Origin: Acidobacteriota bacterium
GTDB taxonomy: Bacteria > Acidobacteriota > Thermoanaerobaculia > Multivoradales > Multivoraceae
Direction of reading: 5' to 3'
Assembly: GCA_026707325.1 (NCBI GenBank)
Contig: JAPOXA010000110.1
Span: 57,923-121,922, forward strand
DNA length: 64,000 bases
The notes below the pieces were generated by a model. That model saw nothing but the letters and a program-made list of their open reading frames with translations. It did no database searches and was not told the DNA's origin. The position numbers were made by a program, and so were the translations under genes. Shown here piece after piece: positions 35,990-43,891 of this stretch; within the stretch, counting starts at the first letter, position 1; each line of letters opens with the position of its first letter.

Positions 35990-37093
35990 ATGGACCAACG
36001 TGCTTCTCCGCTCGCGCCGCTCGCCTGGCCGGCGCTGGGCTGTCTGGGACTGTTGATCTGCGCCGCCGCGGCCGCCCAGGAACAGGAGGGCGACCCCCTG
36101 GCCGGTTCTGAAGCCGGCGACGCGGAGGCCGCCGCGGAGGAGACCGATCCCTGCGCCTCCGAGTACCTGGAGGGGCGATCGTGGATCGACTGGCTGAACC
36201 TCCGCCTCCACCGCACCGCCTGTGAGACAGCCCTGTGGTTCGACCACCTGTTCGGCGACTACCGCCTGGACGAGAAGCTGGAAGCGACCTACGGCCGCGC
36301 CTTCGTTGGAGTGGCCTGGGACGAGCACTACGGGTTCGAGGACGATCTGAGCTTTCGCGCCCGTCTCCACTTCCCGAACATGGAGCGACGTCTCAACGCC
36401 TTCATCGGTCGCGACGACCGGGAGGACGTCCTGGAGGACGCCCAGCGCCGCGGGGCGACCTCGCTGCCGCGCATGTTCGACCCCGAAGACGACGAGTGGC
36501 TCGTGGGACTCGGCTACCGGCCGATCTCGAGCGGCAACAGCGACCTCGACTTCGATCTCGGCATGAACTTCAACTTCCCAATCGAGCCCTGGGCTCGCGC
36601 CCGTTACAGGCACCGTTTCTTCCTCTCGGAGACCGACCTCGTCCGCTTCCGGCACACCCTCTTCTGGGAGCGGGACGACGGCTGGGGTCTGGCGACGCGG
36701 ATTGACTATGAGCACGCGTTTCCGGCCGGCTCCATGCTGCGATGGCGCGGCGCCGGCAAGGTCTCGGACATCACCAGAGGGGCCGACTGGTTCGCCGAGT
36801 TGAGCTACTACCACCGGGTGGGCCGGCGCCGCGCTCTCGCGCACCAGATCGGCGCCAACGGCGAAACCGGCGCCCCGGTTCTCGTCGAGAACTACTTCGT
36901 GCGGTTCATCTACCGGCAGCAGATCCTTCGGGAGTGGCTCTTCCTGGAGATCGGTCCCGGCCTGGCCTGGCGTCGCGAGGAACCCGGCGTGCCCAGGGAC
37001 TCCGTACCGATCCTGCGCTTCGGAGTCGAGATGCTGTTCGGTGACTACCGCGGCCAGGGTACCGCCGCACCGGTCGGTGCGCAGGTCTTCTGA
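35990..37093 (+). CDS. Predicted outer-membrane beta-barrel protein, function unknown
   Basis: From ATG 35990 a signal peptide is seen (LAPLAWPALGCLGLLICAAAAAQ). An acidic stretch follows (EAGDAEAAAEETDP), then about 300 residues of alternating aromatic and polar strands, such as FVGVAWDEHYGFEDDLSFRARLHFPNMERRL and IDYEHAFPAGSMLRWRGAGK. The last strand ends ILRFGVEMLFGDY, typical of a barrel. I do not recognise a named family. Upstream starts at 35936 or 35921 would spoil the signal peptide. It stands alone between divergent dnaB and a crotonase gene. Confidence 0.75.
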   Translation: MDQRASPLAPLAWPALGCLGLLICAAAAAQEQEGDPLAGSEAGDAEAAAEETDPCASEYLEGRSWIDWLNLRLHRTACETALWFDHLFGDYRLDEKLEATYGRAFVGVAWDEHYGFEDDLSFRARLHFPNMERRLNAFIGRDDREDVLEDAQRRGATSLPRMFDPEDDEWLVGLGYRPISSGNSDLDFDLGMNFNFPIEPWARARYRHRFFLSETDLVRFRHTLFWERDDGWGLATRIDYEHAFPAGSMLRWRGAGKVSDITRGADWFAELSYYHRVGRRRALAHQIGANGETGAPVLVENYFVRFIYRQQILREWLFLEIGPGLAWRREEPGVPRDSVPILRFGVEMLFGDYRGQGTAAPVGAQVF

Positions 37094-37196
37094 CCTGCTG
37101 CCGCCGCAGGCGGCGGGAAGACGCGCCGGCCGCCAGGCCGGCTCCACTCGGCCGGTTAGAGTCCACCACCTCAGCAACCAGGAAGCGAGGAGTGAG

Positions 37197-37982
37197 ATGA
37201 GCGACGGCGGTCCGGGCAACGGCGAATTGACGGTGGCGATCGGTGACGACCTGGTCGCCGAGATCGAGATCCACCGGCCACCCAACAACTTCTTCGATCT
37301 CGACCTGATCGGCGAACTGGCCACGGCGATCGGGGAGCTGGACGAACGGGAGGACTGCCGCGCGGCCGTGCTCTGCTCGGAGGGAAAGCACTTCTGCGCC
37401 GGCGCGAACCTGAACGCGCGGCGAGATGCGACGGGCGACGGCGGCGAGCGCCACCTTTACGACGAGGCGGTTCGCCTGTTCGACACGAAGACCCCGATCG
37501 TGGCCGCCGTCCAGGGCGCCGCGGTCGGCGGCGGTCTGGGGCTGGCGCTGATGCCGGACTTCCGGGTCGCCTGCCCCGAGGCGCGCTTCTCCGCCAACTT
37601 CGCCCGTCTGGGCTTCGTCCAGGGTTTCGGCCTGACCGTGACCCTGCCGCGCCTCGTGGGCCGCCAGCGGGCCATGGAGATGTTCTACACCGGCCGCCGG
37701 GTCAAGGGCGAGGAGGCGCACCGAATCGGTCTCTGCGACGATCTCGTGCCGCTGGATCGGGTACGCGCGCGTGCGCGGGAGCTTGCCGGGGAAATCGCTA
37801 CGTCGGCGCCGCTCGCGGTGCGCTCGATCCGCGAGATGATGCGCGGACGGCTGGCGGCGGAGATCCGCAGCGCCACGGACCACGAAAAGGCGGAACAGAA
37901 CCGGCTGCGGCAGACGGCGGACTTCGCTGAAGGCGTGCGTGCCATGACGGAGCGGCGCCCGCCGCGGTTCGTCGGCGCTTGA
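37197..37982 (+). CDS. Enoyl-CoA hydratase/isomerase (crotonase) family protein
   Basis: This 261-aa protein starts at ATG 37197 with GAGGAG just upstream. The oxyanion-hole motif is SEGKHFCAGANL, followed by AAVQGAAVGGGLGLALMPDFRVACPEARFSANFARLGFVQGFGLTVTLPRLVG. In classic enoyl-CoA hydratase two glutamates act on water, in GGGCEL and QPEI. Here the aligned places are Gly and Phe, so simple hydratase activity is doubtful. The CoA-binding fold itself looks intact. The true reaction cannot be named. It ends six bases from the convergent feoB. Confidence 0.85.
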   Translation: MSDGGPGNGELTVAIGDDLVAEIEIHRPPNNFFDLDLIGELATAIGELDEREDCRAAVLCSEGKHFCAGANLNARRDATGDGGERHLYDEAVRLFDTKTPIVAAVQGAAVGGGLGLALMPDFRVACPEARFSANFARLGFVQGFGLTVTLPRLVGRQRAMEMFYTGRRVKGEEAHRIGLCDDLVPLDRVRARARELAGEIATSAPLAVRSIREMMRGRLAAEIRSATDHEKAEQNRLRQTADFAEGVRAMTERRPPRFVGA

Positions 37983-37988
37983 CGGGAA

Positions 37989-39917
37989 TCAGGCGCCGGC
38001 CGCCGAGGCGAGGACGAAGGTCAGCCAGGCGCTCAGCCAGGCCAGGCCGTTCATGTACGCGAACGTGAAGGCGGGCCATCGCCAACCCCCGGTCTCACGT
38101 CGGATCACGGCCAGCGTCGACATGCACTGCATGGCGAAGGCGAAGTAGACCAGCAGGGCCAGCGCCGAAGGGCGCGACAGGAGCGGCGGCGCGCCGCCTT
38201 CCCCGCTGCCGGCAAGCAGGAGGCCGAGGCCCTCCCCGTCCTCTCCCTCGTGGGCGTAGATCTGCGCCAGGGTGGCAACCATCACTTCGCGGGCCGCCTG
38301 CGAGGCGACCAGGCCCACGTTGATCCGCCAGTCGAAGTCCATGGGCGCGAAGACGGGCTCCAGCAGCCGCCCGGCGGAAGCCGCGTAGCTCCCCTCCAGA
38401 ACCGTCCGCTGGTTCTCCGTCACGGAGAGTTGAGGGTCGGCCGGACGCCGTGGCAGGTTGAGCAGGAACCAGAGGACGACGCTGGCGGCCAGGATGATCG
38501 TGCCGGCCCGGCGCAGGAACAGCTTCGCCCGGTCCCAGACGCCGAGAGCGATGTCGCTCGGCCGTGGCAACCGGTAGGGCGGCAGTTCGAGGTAGAACGG
38601 CAACGTGGCGCCGCGCAGCAGACCGCGCTTGAACACGGCAGCCGACAGCAACGCAGCCCCGGTGCCCAGGAAGTAGAGGCCCGTCAGCGTGAGCCCCTGC
38701 CAGGTGAAGGGGCCGAACACCGGATCGGCTGGGATGAACGCCGCGATCAGCAGGATGTAGACGGGCAGCCGGGCCGAGCAGGTCGCGAATGGAGCGACCA
38801 GGATCGTCGTCAGCCGATCGCGCGGCGACGGGATCGTTCGGGTCGCCATGATGCCGGGCACGGCACAGGCATAGGAGGACAGCAGGGCGATGAAGCAGCG
38901 GCCCTCCAGTCCGACCCAACCCATCACGCGATCCACGACGAACGCGGCCCGCGCCATGTAGCCGCAGGCTTCCAGGAACAGGATGACCGTGAACAGGAGC
39001 ACGATCTGCGGGAGAAAGACGATTACCGCGCCAACACCGCGGATCACGCCGTCGGCGAGAAGGCGGGTGAGCGCCGTGTCCGGCAGGGTCGCCAGGACCC
39101 GGTCGGCGAGCCCGTCCATGAGCCCGGACAGGAAGTCCATGGCGGGAGTGGCCCAGGTGAAGATGGCCTGGAAGAAGAACGCCACGAAGGCCAGAAAGAC
39201 CGCGGAGCCGATGGCCGGGTGAAGCAGGAAGCGGTCCAGGCGCCGGGTCCAGCGATTCGGTTCCGGGGCCTGCCGGCGGCAGGCGCCCAGAACGTCGCTC
39301 GCCCAGCCGAACCGGTCCTCCGGCGTCTTCGCCTCCGCACCGTGCAGCAGGCCGGGACTCGGGGTCCAGTCCCAGGACGAGCTGACCAACGTGCCGAGAT
39401 CGTCGATGCCGAGACCGCGGTTGCCGACCACTCCGACCACCGGCACGCCGAGTTCCTCCTCGAGTTCCTTCGGGTCGATCTCGCCGTGTCGCGCCTTCAG
39501 TTCGTCAATCATCGTCAAGGCGACACAGACCGGAAGGCCCAGGCCGGCGGCCTCGGCCAGGAGAGGCAAACCCCGTTCGATCGTCGTGGAGTCGACGACC
39601 ACCACGACGCCGTCCGGCGGCGCCTCGCCGAAACCTCCCGCGAGCACCTGGACCGCGACCGTCTCGTCTTCCGACTGCGGCTGCAAGCTGTAGACGCCGG
39701 GCAGGTCGATCAGCCGGACATCGTCGGCCCCGAATCTTCGCTGGAGATCGCCCTCGCGGCGGTCGACCGTGACACCCGGATAGTTCCCCGCCTTGGCCCG
39801 ATGCCCGGTGAGGGCGTTGAACAGGGTCGTCTTGCCCGAGTTCGGCGCCCCCAGGATCGCGACACGCCCCGGCCGCTTCGGGGGCACGCTCGGTCGCAGC
39901 CGAACCAGTGCGGTCAT
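37989..39917 (-). CDS. feoB: Ferrous iron transport protein FeoB
   Basis: FeoB is the GTPase-coupled inner-membrane Fe(II) transporter. The 642-aa product has an N-terminal G domain (AILGAPNSGKTTLFNALTGHRAKAGNYPGVTVDRREG, LIDLPGVYSL, TMIDELKARHGEID). The membrane domain follows, with two Gate motifs: LLSSYACAVPGIMATRTI and NVGLVASQAAREVMVATLAQIY. The start overlaps the feoA stop as ATGA. It is shorter than E. coli FeoB (773 aa) but typical of many phyla. Confidence 0.96.
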   Translation of the reverse strand: MTALVRLRPSVPPKRPGRVAILGAPNSGKTTLFNALTGHRAKAGNYPGVTVDRREGDLQRRFGADDVRLIDLPGVYSLQPQSEDETVAVQVLAGGFGEAPPDGVVVVVDSTTIERGLPLLAEAAGLGLPVCVALTMIDELKARHGEIDPKELEEELGVPVVGVVGNRGLGIDDLGTLVSSSWDWTPSPGLLHGAEAKTPEDRFGWASDVLGACRRQAPEPNRWTRRLDRFLLHPAIGSAVFLAFVAFFFQAIFTWATPAMDFLSGLMDGLADRVLATLPDTALTRLLADGVIRGVGAVIVFLPQIVLLFTVILFLEACGYMARAAFVVDRVMGWVGLEGRCFIALLSSYACAVPGIMATRTIPSPRDRLTTILVAPFATCSARLPVYILLIAAFIPADPVFGPFTWQGLTLTGLYFLGTGAALLSAAVFKRGLLRGATLPFYLELPPYRLPRPSDIALGVWDRAKLFLRRAGTIILAASVVLWFLLNLPRRPADPQLSVTENQRTVLEGSYAASAGRLLEPVFAPMDFDWRINVGLVASQAAREVMVATLAQIYAHEGEDGEGLGLLLAGSGEGGAPPLLSRPSALALLVYFAFAMQCMSTLAVIRRETGGWRWPAFTFAYMNGLAWLSAWLTFVLASAAGA

Positions 39918-40159
39918 TCGGCGACCCGATGGACCCGGATCCGCCTCGCCTCGCTGCGGCGCAGGCTCAGGAGCGCGCCGCGAAGCTCGTACATCGCGGG
40001 ATCGCCGAGCGGCGCCCGGCGAACGAACCGGATCGGCGCTCCGGCGCAGAAGCCGATCTCCCGGAGGCGTCTGCTGTCGGCGCCGGTGCCGGTTACCTCG
40101 GCGATTTCAAGCAACCGCTCATCGCTGGCGTCGGCCACGTCGGCCAGTGTTCGGTCCAT
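39914..40159 (-). CDS. feoA: Ferrous iron transport protein FeoA
   Basis: FeoA is a small SH3-like protein needed by FeoB. From ATG 40159 it is 81 aa: LLEIAEVTGTGADSRRLREIGFCAGAPIRFVRRAPLGDPAMYELRG and ALLSLRRSEARRIRV are the family pattern. The track ORF continues upstream through the tRNA genes and is not real there. feoA starts 58 nt after the tRNA-Leu(TAA) gene, with no visible terminator between. It may be transcribed with the tRNAs. Confidence 0.93.
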   Translation of the reverse strand: MDRTLADVADASDERLLEIAEVTGTGADSRRLREIGFCAGAPIRFVRRAPLGDPAMYELRGALLSLRRSEARRIRVHRVAE

Positions 40160-40216
40160 TTCGGACCGGGAGAGTACCAGTTGCCGGTCGACGTTGTCTG
40201 CGTCGTCAGGAAACCG

Positions 40217-40304
40217 TGGTGCCGGAGGCGGGATTCGAACCCGCACGCCCTCAGAGGGACGGGGGATTTTAAGTCCCCTGCGTCTGCCGTTTCGCCACTC
40301 CGGC
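40217..40304 (-). tRNA. tRNA-Leu (anticodon TAA)
   Basis: Reverse-strand cloverleaf with acceptor GCCGGAG/CTCCGGC, anticodon loop CTTAAAA (TAA), long variable arm CGTCCCTCTGAGGGCG and encoded CCA. It is the third tRNA in the Gly-Cys-Leu series and the last before feoA. Confidence 0.97.
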
Positions 40305-40346
40305 CCCTTCCGGTGCGAGGTGAACTCGCGCTGCGAGTCGAGAGTC

Positions 40347-40421
40347 TGGAGGCGACGGCCGGATTCGAACCGGCGAATAAGGGTTTTGCAGACCCTCGCC
40401 TTACCACTTGGCCACGTCGCC
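40347..40421 (-). tRNA. tRNA-Cys (anticodon GCA)
   Basis: Reverse-strand cloverleaf with acceptor GGCGACG/CGTCGCC, anticodon loop CTGCAAA (GCA), discriminator T as expected for tRNA-Cys, and encoded CCA. cysS, which charges it, is encoded less than 1 kb upstream on the same strand. Confidence 0.97.
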
Positions 40422-40462
40422 TCGGGGGACCTCGCCGCCGGTTTCAGGCCGCATGGATCGCG

Positions 40463-40537
40463 TGGAGCGGGAAACGGGATTCGAACCCGCGACCCCAACC
40501 TTGGCAAGGTTGTGCTCTACCACTGAGCTATTCCCGC
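40463..40537 (-). tRNA. tRNA-Gly (anticodon GCC)
   Basis: Reverse-strand cloverleaf with acceptor GCGGGAA/TTCCCGC (one G-T at the 3' strand), anticodon loop TTGCCAA (GCC), T-arm CGGGTTCGAATCCCG and encoded CCA. It is first in the tRNA cluster behind a strong promoter. Confidence 0.97.
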
Positions 40538-40581
40538 GCCCGAGCGAACCCGGCCGTGCAACCGGCAGGCCCTGATGCGCG

Positions 40582-40611
40582 AGAATACGGTCCTCGTCTC
40601 GACAGTGTCAA
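40582..40611 (-). promoter_or_regulatory. Sigma70-type promoter of the tRNA-Gly-Cys-Leu cluster
   Basis: Minus-strand TTGACA-18 nt-TATTCT lies 45 nt before tRNA-Gly, just after the yraN stop. The -35 box is perfect. Transcription should begin near 40575. feoAB may also use it by read-through. Confidence 0.75.
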
Positions 40612-40624
40612 CTCGCCGCGCCCC

Positions 40625-41041
40625 TCAGAGCCAGCTCCGGCGCCCGGCGTCGTCGACCGTGAAGGCGTCGGGATAGTGGGTGAAGGTCCAGTCCCCTTCG
40701 TCCTCCGACCAGGTCGCCGTCACGACGTCAAAGCGGCAGGGCTTCTGGCGCAAACCCGAGTGTTCAGGCTGGCAAAGAAAGGCCTCCGCGGCCCGTACCA
40801 CTCGTCCGCGTTTTCGGCGGTCCACGGCCGCCGCCCCGCCGCCGTATCGGGAGTCGAAGCGCGCCTTGACCTCCACGAAGCAGAGGGTGTCGCCGTCTAG
40901 TGTGATCAGGTCGAGCTCCCCGACCGGCGAGTTGAAGTTCCGCTCCAGAATCCGGTGGCCTCCGGACTCGAGCAGTTTGGCTGCGGCCCGCTCGGCCTCC
41001 CCGCCGCTCAGGCGCCGCGACGATTCCCTCCGAGCGCCCAC
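40625..41041 (-). CDS. UPF0102/YraN-family endonuclease-like protein
   Basis: The 138-aa product has the YraN pattern: GGEAERAAAKLLESGGHRILERNFNSPVGELDLITLDGDTLCFVEVKAR, with the nuclease-like E-D-ExK core (GELDLI, FVEVKAR). It then has DRRKRGRVVRAAEAFL and CRFDVVTATW. The family belongs to the restriction-endonuclease-like fold; the cellular role is not settled. It lies 13 nt after cysS. Confidence 0.92.
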   Translation of the reverse strand: MGARRESSRRLSGGEAERAAAKLLESGGHRILERNFNSPVGELDLITLDGDTLCFVEVKARFDSRYGGGAAAVDRRKRGRVVRAAEAFLCQPEHSGLRQKPCRFDVVTATWSEDEGDWTFTHYPDAFTVDDAGRRSWL

Positions 41042-41054
41042 CGCTTTCCGTCCC

Positions 41055-42473
41055 TCAGGCCCGCTTCCAGCGGCTGCCGTGCGGCGTGTCCTCCACTACC
41101 ACGCCAGCCTCGCTCAACTGGTCGCGGATCCGGTCCGCGGCAGCGAAGTTGCGGCTGGCTCTCGCGTCGCTCCGGGCCTCGACCAGGGCGTCGATCTCGG
41201 CATCGCTCAGCCCGCCCCCGGCTTCCGGGGACCCGGCCCATTCCCCCACGTCCAGTACGGCCAGGACCTGATCGGCGCGGTCCAGGGCAGCCTGGACCCG
41301 GGCCCTGGCGCCAGGTGGCAGACCGTGGTCGATGAACCCGTTCACCGCGTGCACGAACGTGAAGACCGCGCCCAGCGCGGCAGCGGTGTTCAGGTCGTCG
41401 GCGAGGGCCTCCGCGAAGGCGTTTTCGAAATCGCTAGCGGCGAGATCCAGGGAAGCCGAATCGCCGTCCTTCTCCGCTTCGTGGGCGAGCCTGAAGCGCA
41501 TGTCGTCGATGCGCTTCAACGCACGGCCGGCCTCCGCCAGCTTGTCGAAGGTGAAGTCCAGTTGCTGGCGGTAGTGCACCGACGCCAGCAGATAGCGGAT
41601 CGACCGGGCGGGAAGGCCCCGGTCGAGAAGGTCGCCCAGGGTGTAGCAATTGCCGAGGGACTTGGACATCTTCTCGCCGTCCACCGTCAGGTGCTCCGAG
41701 TGAAGCCAGTAGCGCGCCAGCGGACAGCAGTTGGCCGACTCGCTCTGGGCGATCTCGTTCTCGTGGTGGGGAAAGAGGTTGTCCACGCCGCCGCAGTGGA
41801 TATCGAACGTCTTGCCCAGGTACTTCCGACTCATCGCCGAGCATTCGATGTGCCATCCCGGCCGTCCCGGACCCCAGGGTGACGGCCACTCGGGTTCGCC
41901 CTCCTTCGCCCCCTTCCAGAGGACGAAATCGCGCGCATCCTGCTTGCCGTACTCGTCGCTCTGGACGCGCTGGCCGCGCCGCACCTGATCGAGATCGATC
42001 CCCGACAGCTTTCCGTAGTCGTGGTCGGCCGCGATCCGGAAGAAGACCGAGTCGTCGGCGCGGTAGGCGTAGCCGGCCGCCAGCAGACGCTCGATCATGG
42101 CGATCATCTCGGCGACGTGTTCGGTCGCCCGCGGATAGTGCTCTACCCGTTCCACGCGAAGGGCGGCCAGGTCCTCGAAGAACGACTCGACATGGGGCGC
42201 GGTGAAGGTGTCGATGTCGACTTCCGCCTCGAGCGCCGCAGCGATGATCTTGTCCTCGACATCGGTGAGGTTCATCGCCTGGGTTACGCGGTAGCCGAAG
42301 AACCGGAGCGTGCGGCGGAGAATGTCCTCGAAGATGAACGTGCGCAGGTTGCCGATGTGTATCCGGTCGTAGACCGTCGGGCCGCAGGTGTAGAGCCGGA
42401 CATGAGCCGGTTCGAGCGGCTCGAACTCCTGAAGGCGCCGTCCGAGGGAGTTGAAGAATTTCACGGGCTTCAT
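41055..42473 (-). CDS. cysS: Cysteinyl-tRNA synthetase
   Basis: CysS charges tRNA-Cys. The 472-aa product has zinc-ligand and HIGH motifs in YTCGPTVYDRIHIGNLRTFIFEDIL, then NLTDVEDKIIAAA. The middle zinc-binding part is PGWHIECSAMSRKYLGKTFDIHCGGVDNLFPHHENEIAQSE, and the KMSKS loop is VDGEKMSKSLGNCYTL. The C-terminal helical domain includes RASRNFAAADRIRDQL. It follows a lipoprotein gene by 93 nt and precedes yraN. I saw no T-box leader. Confidence 0.97.
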   Translation of the reverse strand: MKPVKFFNSLGRRLQEFEPLEPAHVRLYTCGPTVYDRIHIGNLRTFIFEDILRRTLRFFGYRVTQAMNLTDVEDKIIAAALEAEVDIDTFTAPHVESFFEDLAALRVERVEHYPRATEHVAEMIAMIERLLAAGYAYRADDSVFFRIAADHDYGKLSGIDLDQVRRGQRVQSDEYGKQDARDFVLWKGAKEGEPEWPSPWGPGRPGWHIECSAMSRKYLGKTFDIHCGGVDNLFPHHENEIAQSESANCCPLARYWLHSEHLTVDGEKMSKSLGNCYTLGDLLDRGLPARSIRYLLASVHYRQQLDFTFDKLAEAGRALKRIDDMRFRLAHEAEKDGDSASLDLAASDFENAFAEALADDLNTAAALGAVFTFVHAVNGFIDHGLPPGARARVQAALDRADQVLAVLDVGEWAGSPEAGGGLSDAEIDALVEARSDARASRNFAAADRIRDQLSEAGVVVEDTPHGSRWKRA

Positions 42474-42566
42474 CGGCGACTCGGAGCGGTCAGGCCTGAA
42501 GGAGCGACAGTAGCAACGCGCATCGATCCGGGTCCAGGTGTCGGATCACCGGTTCGGGGATCGGAC

Positions 42567-43070
42567 TCAGAGGTCGACGACGACGGTTCCTCCGTGCCAG
42601 TTCAGGGCCAGCCGGTCGCCGAAACCGTCGAAGGCCTCCTCGCCGCTGAAGTCGAAGCGGCCGTTGCCGTTGGCGATGGCCGTGAAGCGGGCCACGAGGA
42701 TGGCGCCGCCACCCGACAGGCCGGCAACCGGTCCAAGGTGAGTAGCGCCCACGAGGAGTCGACCCGCTCCCGCCTCCCTCGCCTCCAGACTGGGGAAGAC
42801 GCCCGGCCCGGGACTTTCGTAGCGAAGCAGGTCCGCCGGAAACCGGAGTTCGAAGCTCACGCCGTAAAGACCGTCGACGCCGACGGCGTAGACCTCGATC
42901 TCGAGCGTCGACCCGCTGGCGCTGCCGCGGAGAGCGATCGCGGCATCGTCGGGCGTCGCCGGCGAGAAGGTAACGCCCCTGGCGGTGACCGGATTCGCAG
43001 GAGCGGTCGGACTCCCTCCCCCACTCTCGCAGGCGGGCAGGACCATCGTGGCGAACACCGTCGCTGCCAT
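42567..43070 (-). CDS. Secreted lipoprotein with cohesin-like domain
   Basis: From ATG 43070 the short product (167 aa) has a lipoprotein signal (MAATVFATMVLPAC) and a Gly/Ser/Pro linker. A single beta-sandwich domain follows: VTFSPATPDDAAIALRGS, LEIEVYAVGVDGLYGVSFELRFPADLLRYESPGPGVF and LVARFTAIANGNGRFDFSGEEAFDGFGD. This resembles the cohesin/CBM2 fold used for protein binding on cell surfaces. The partner is unknown. It lies between def and cysS on the same strand. GTG 43082 is another possible start. Confidence 0.8.
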   Translation of the reverse strand: MAATVFATMVLPACESGGGSPTAPANPVTARGVTFSPATPDDAAIALRGSASGSTLEIEVYAVGVDGLYGVSFELRFPADLLRYESPGPGVFPSLEAREAGAGRLLVGATHLGPVAGLSGGGAILVARFTAIANGNGRFDFSGEEAFDGFGDRLALNWHGGTVVVDL

Positions 43071-43106
43071 CGGACCGCGCACCGATCGCGACGGACGAGA
43101 AGGGTC

Positions 43107-43634
43107 TCAGTTGCCGCCGGCGACGGCCGGTTCGGGTGACCGCAGGCGGCGGAGGAAACTCCTGGCACGCTGCCGCCGCAGCCCACGGAGACGGTCGACG
43201 AACAGGACGCCGTCCAGGTGGTCCAACTCGTGCTGGATCGCCCTCGCTTCGAGCTCGTCCGCGGCGATTTCGTACGGCTCCCCTTCCAGGTCGTGAGAGA
43301 CAACGCGGACGGAGGCGGGGCGTGTGACCTGCTCCGTGAAGTCGGGAATCGACAGGCAGCCTTCCTTGTCCGTGGCGACGCCTGCGACATCGAGGATCTC
43401 CGGGTTCACGAGCACCCGAACCGCCTCCGGATCCACGCCCGCCGTGGCGTCCACCACCGCCACGCGCAATTCCACACCGACCTGGGGCGCCGCGAGGCCG
43501 ACTCCGGGGGCGTCGTGCATCGTCAGGATCATGTCCTCGACCAGGCGTTTCAGATCGGAACCGAACTCCTCCACAGGCGCGCATCGCGTCCGCAGCACCG
43601 GATCCGGGTATTGACGAATGGGAAGGACGGGCAT
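43107..43634 (-). CDS. def: Peptide deformylase
   Basis: Def removes the formyl group from new proteins. The 175-aa product has the three metal-site motifs: GVGLAAPQVGV, EGCLSIPDF (Cys ligand) and QHELDHLDGVLFVDRL (HExxH). Start ATG 43634 gives MPVLPIRQYPDPVLRTRC, the normal family opening. The C-terminus is longer and basic (RRQRARSFLRRLRS). fmt does not follow it. A TATGAT box about 30 nt upstream may belong to its promoter. Confidence 0.97.
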   Translation of the reverse strand: MPVLPIRQYPDPVLRTRCAPVEEFGSDLKRLVEDMILTMHDAPGVGLAAPQVGVELRVAVVDATAGVDPEAVRVLVNPEILDVAGVATDKEGCLSIPDFTEQVTRPASVRVVSHDLEGEPYEIAADELEARAIQHELDHLDGVLFVDRLRGLRRQRARSFLRRLRSPEPAVAGGN

Positions 43635-43664
43635 GGGCTACGCGGCCGACGCTGGGCTGGTGGC

Positions 43665-43670
43665 ATCATA
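43665..43670 (-). promoter_or_regulatory. def: Candidate -10 box before def
   Basis: Minus-strand TATGAT (5 of 6 consensus bases) lies about 30 nt before the def ATG. No good -35 is seen. The rest of the 257-nt def-FecR gap holds the sigma54-type site described separately. Confidence 0.4.
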
Positions 43671-43819
43671 CGAAAAGGCGCCATCCACCCTTCCGGCCGT
43701 CCCCTGGAGGTGACAGGCGCGTCCCGCTCGAACCGCGCCGGTCCGCGGTGAAGACTCTCGAAGTCGCGTCGAGCGACCGGAATCGTCCGTCTCTCCGGAA
43801 ACCAACGGGAATCGTCTCC

Positions 43820-43836
43820 CTGGCACGCAGTTTGCT
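43820..43836 (+). promoter_or_regulatory. Sigma54-type (-24/-12) promoter before the FecR/DUF6600 gene
   Basis: CTGGCACGCAGTTTGCT matches TGGCACG-N4-TTGCW completely. Transcription would begin near 43847, leaving a leader of about 45 nt that includes a GGGGGA ribosome site. It is intergenic and points at the gene. Confidence 0.8.
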
Positions 43837-43891
43837 GATTGCCAGAAGTGGTAGCTTCACACTGGCTCCGATTCCACAGGGGGACCGAGAG

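Noticed and set aside
35855-37324. 489-aa minus-strand ORF opposite the outer-membrane protein gene
   Set aside because: The plus-strand frame has a signal peptide and barrel pattern; the minus frame has none.
38250-40526. 758-aa plus-strand ORF opposite feoB, feoA and tRNAs
   Set aside because: It runs antisense to clear genes and through tRNA genes; long antisense frames are expected at this GC content.
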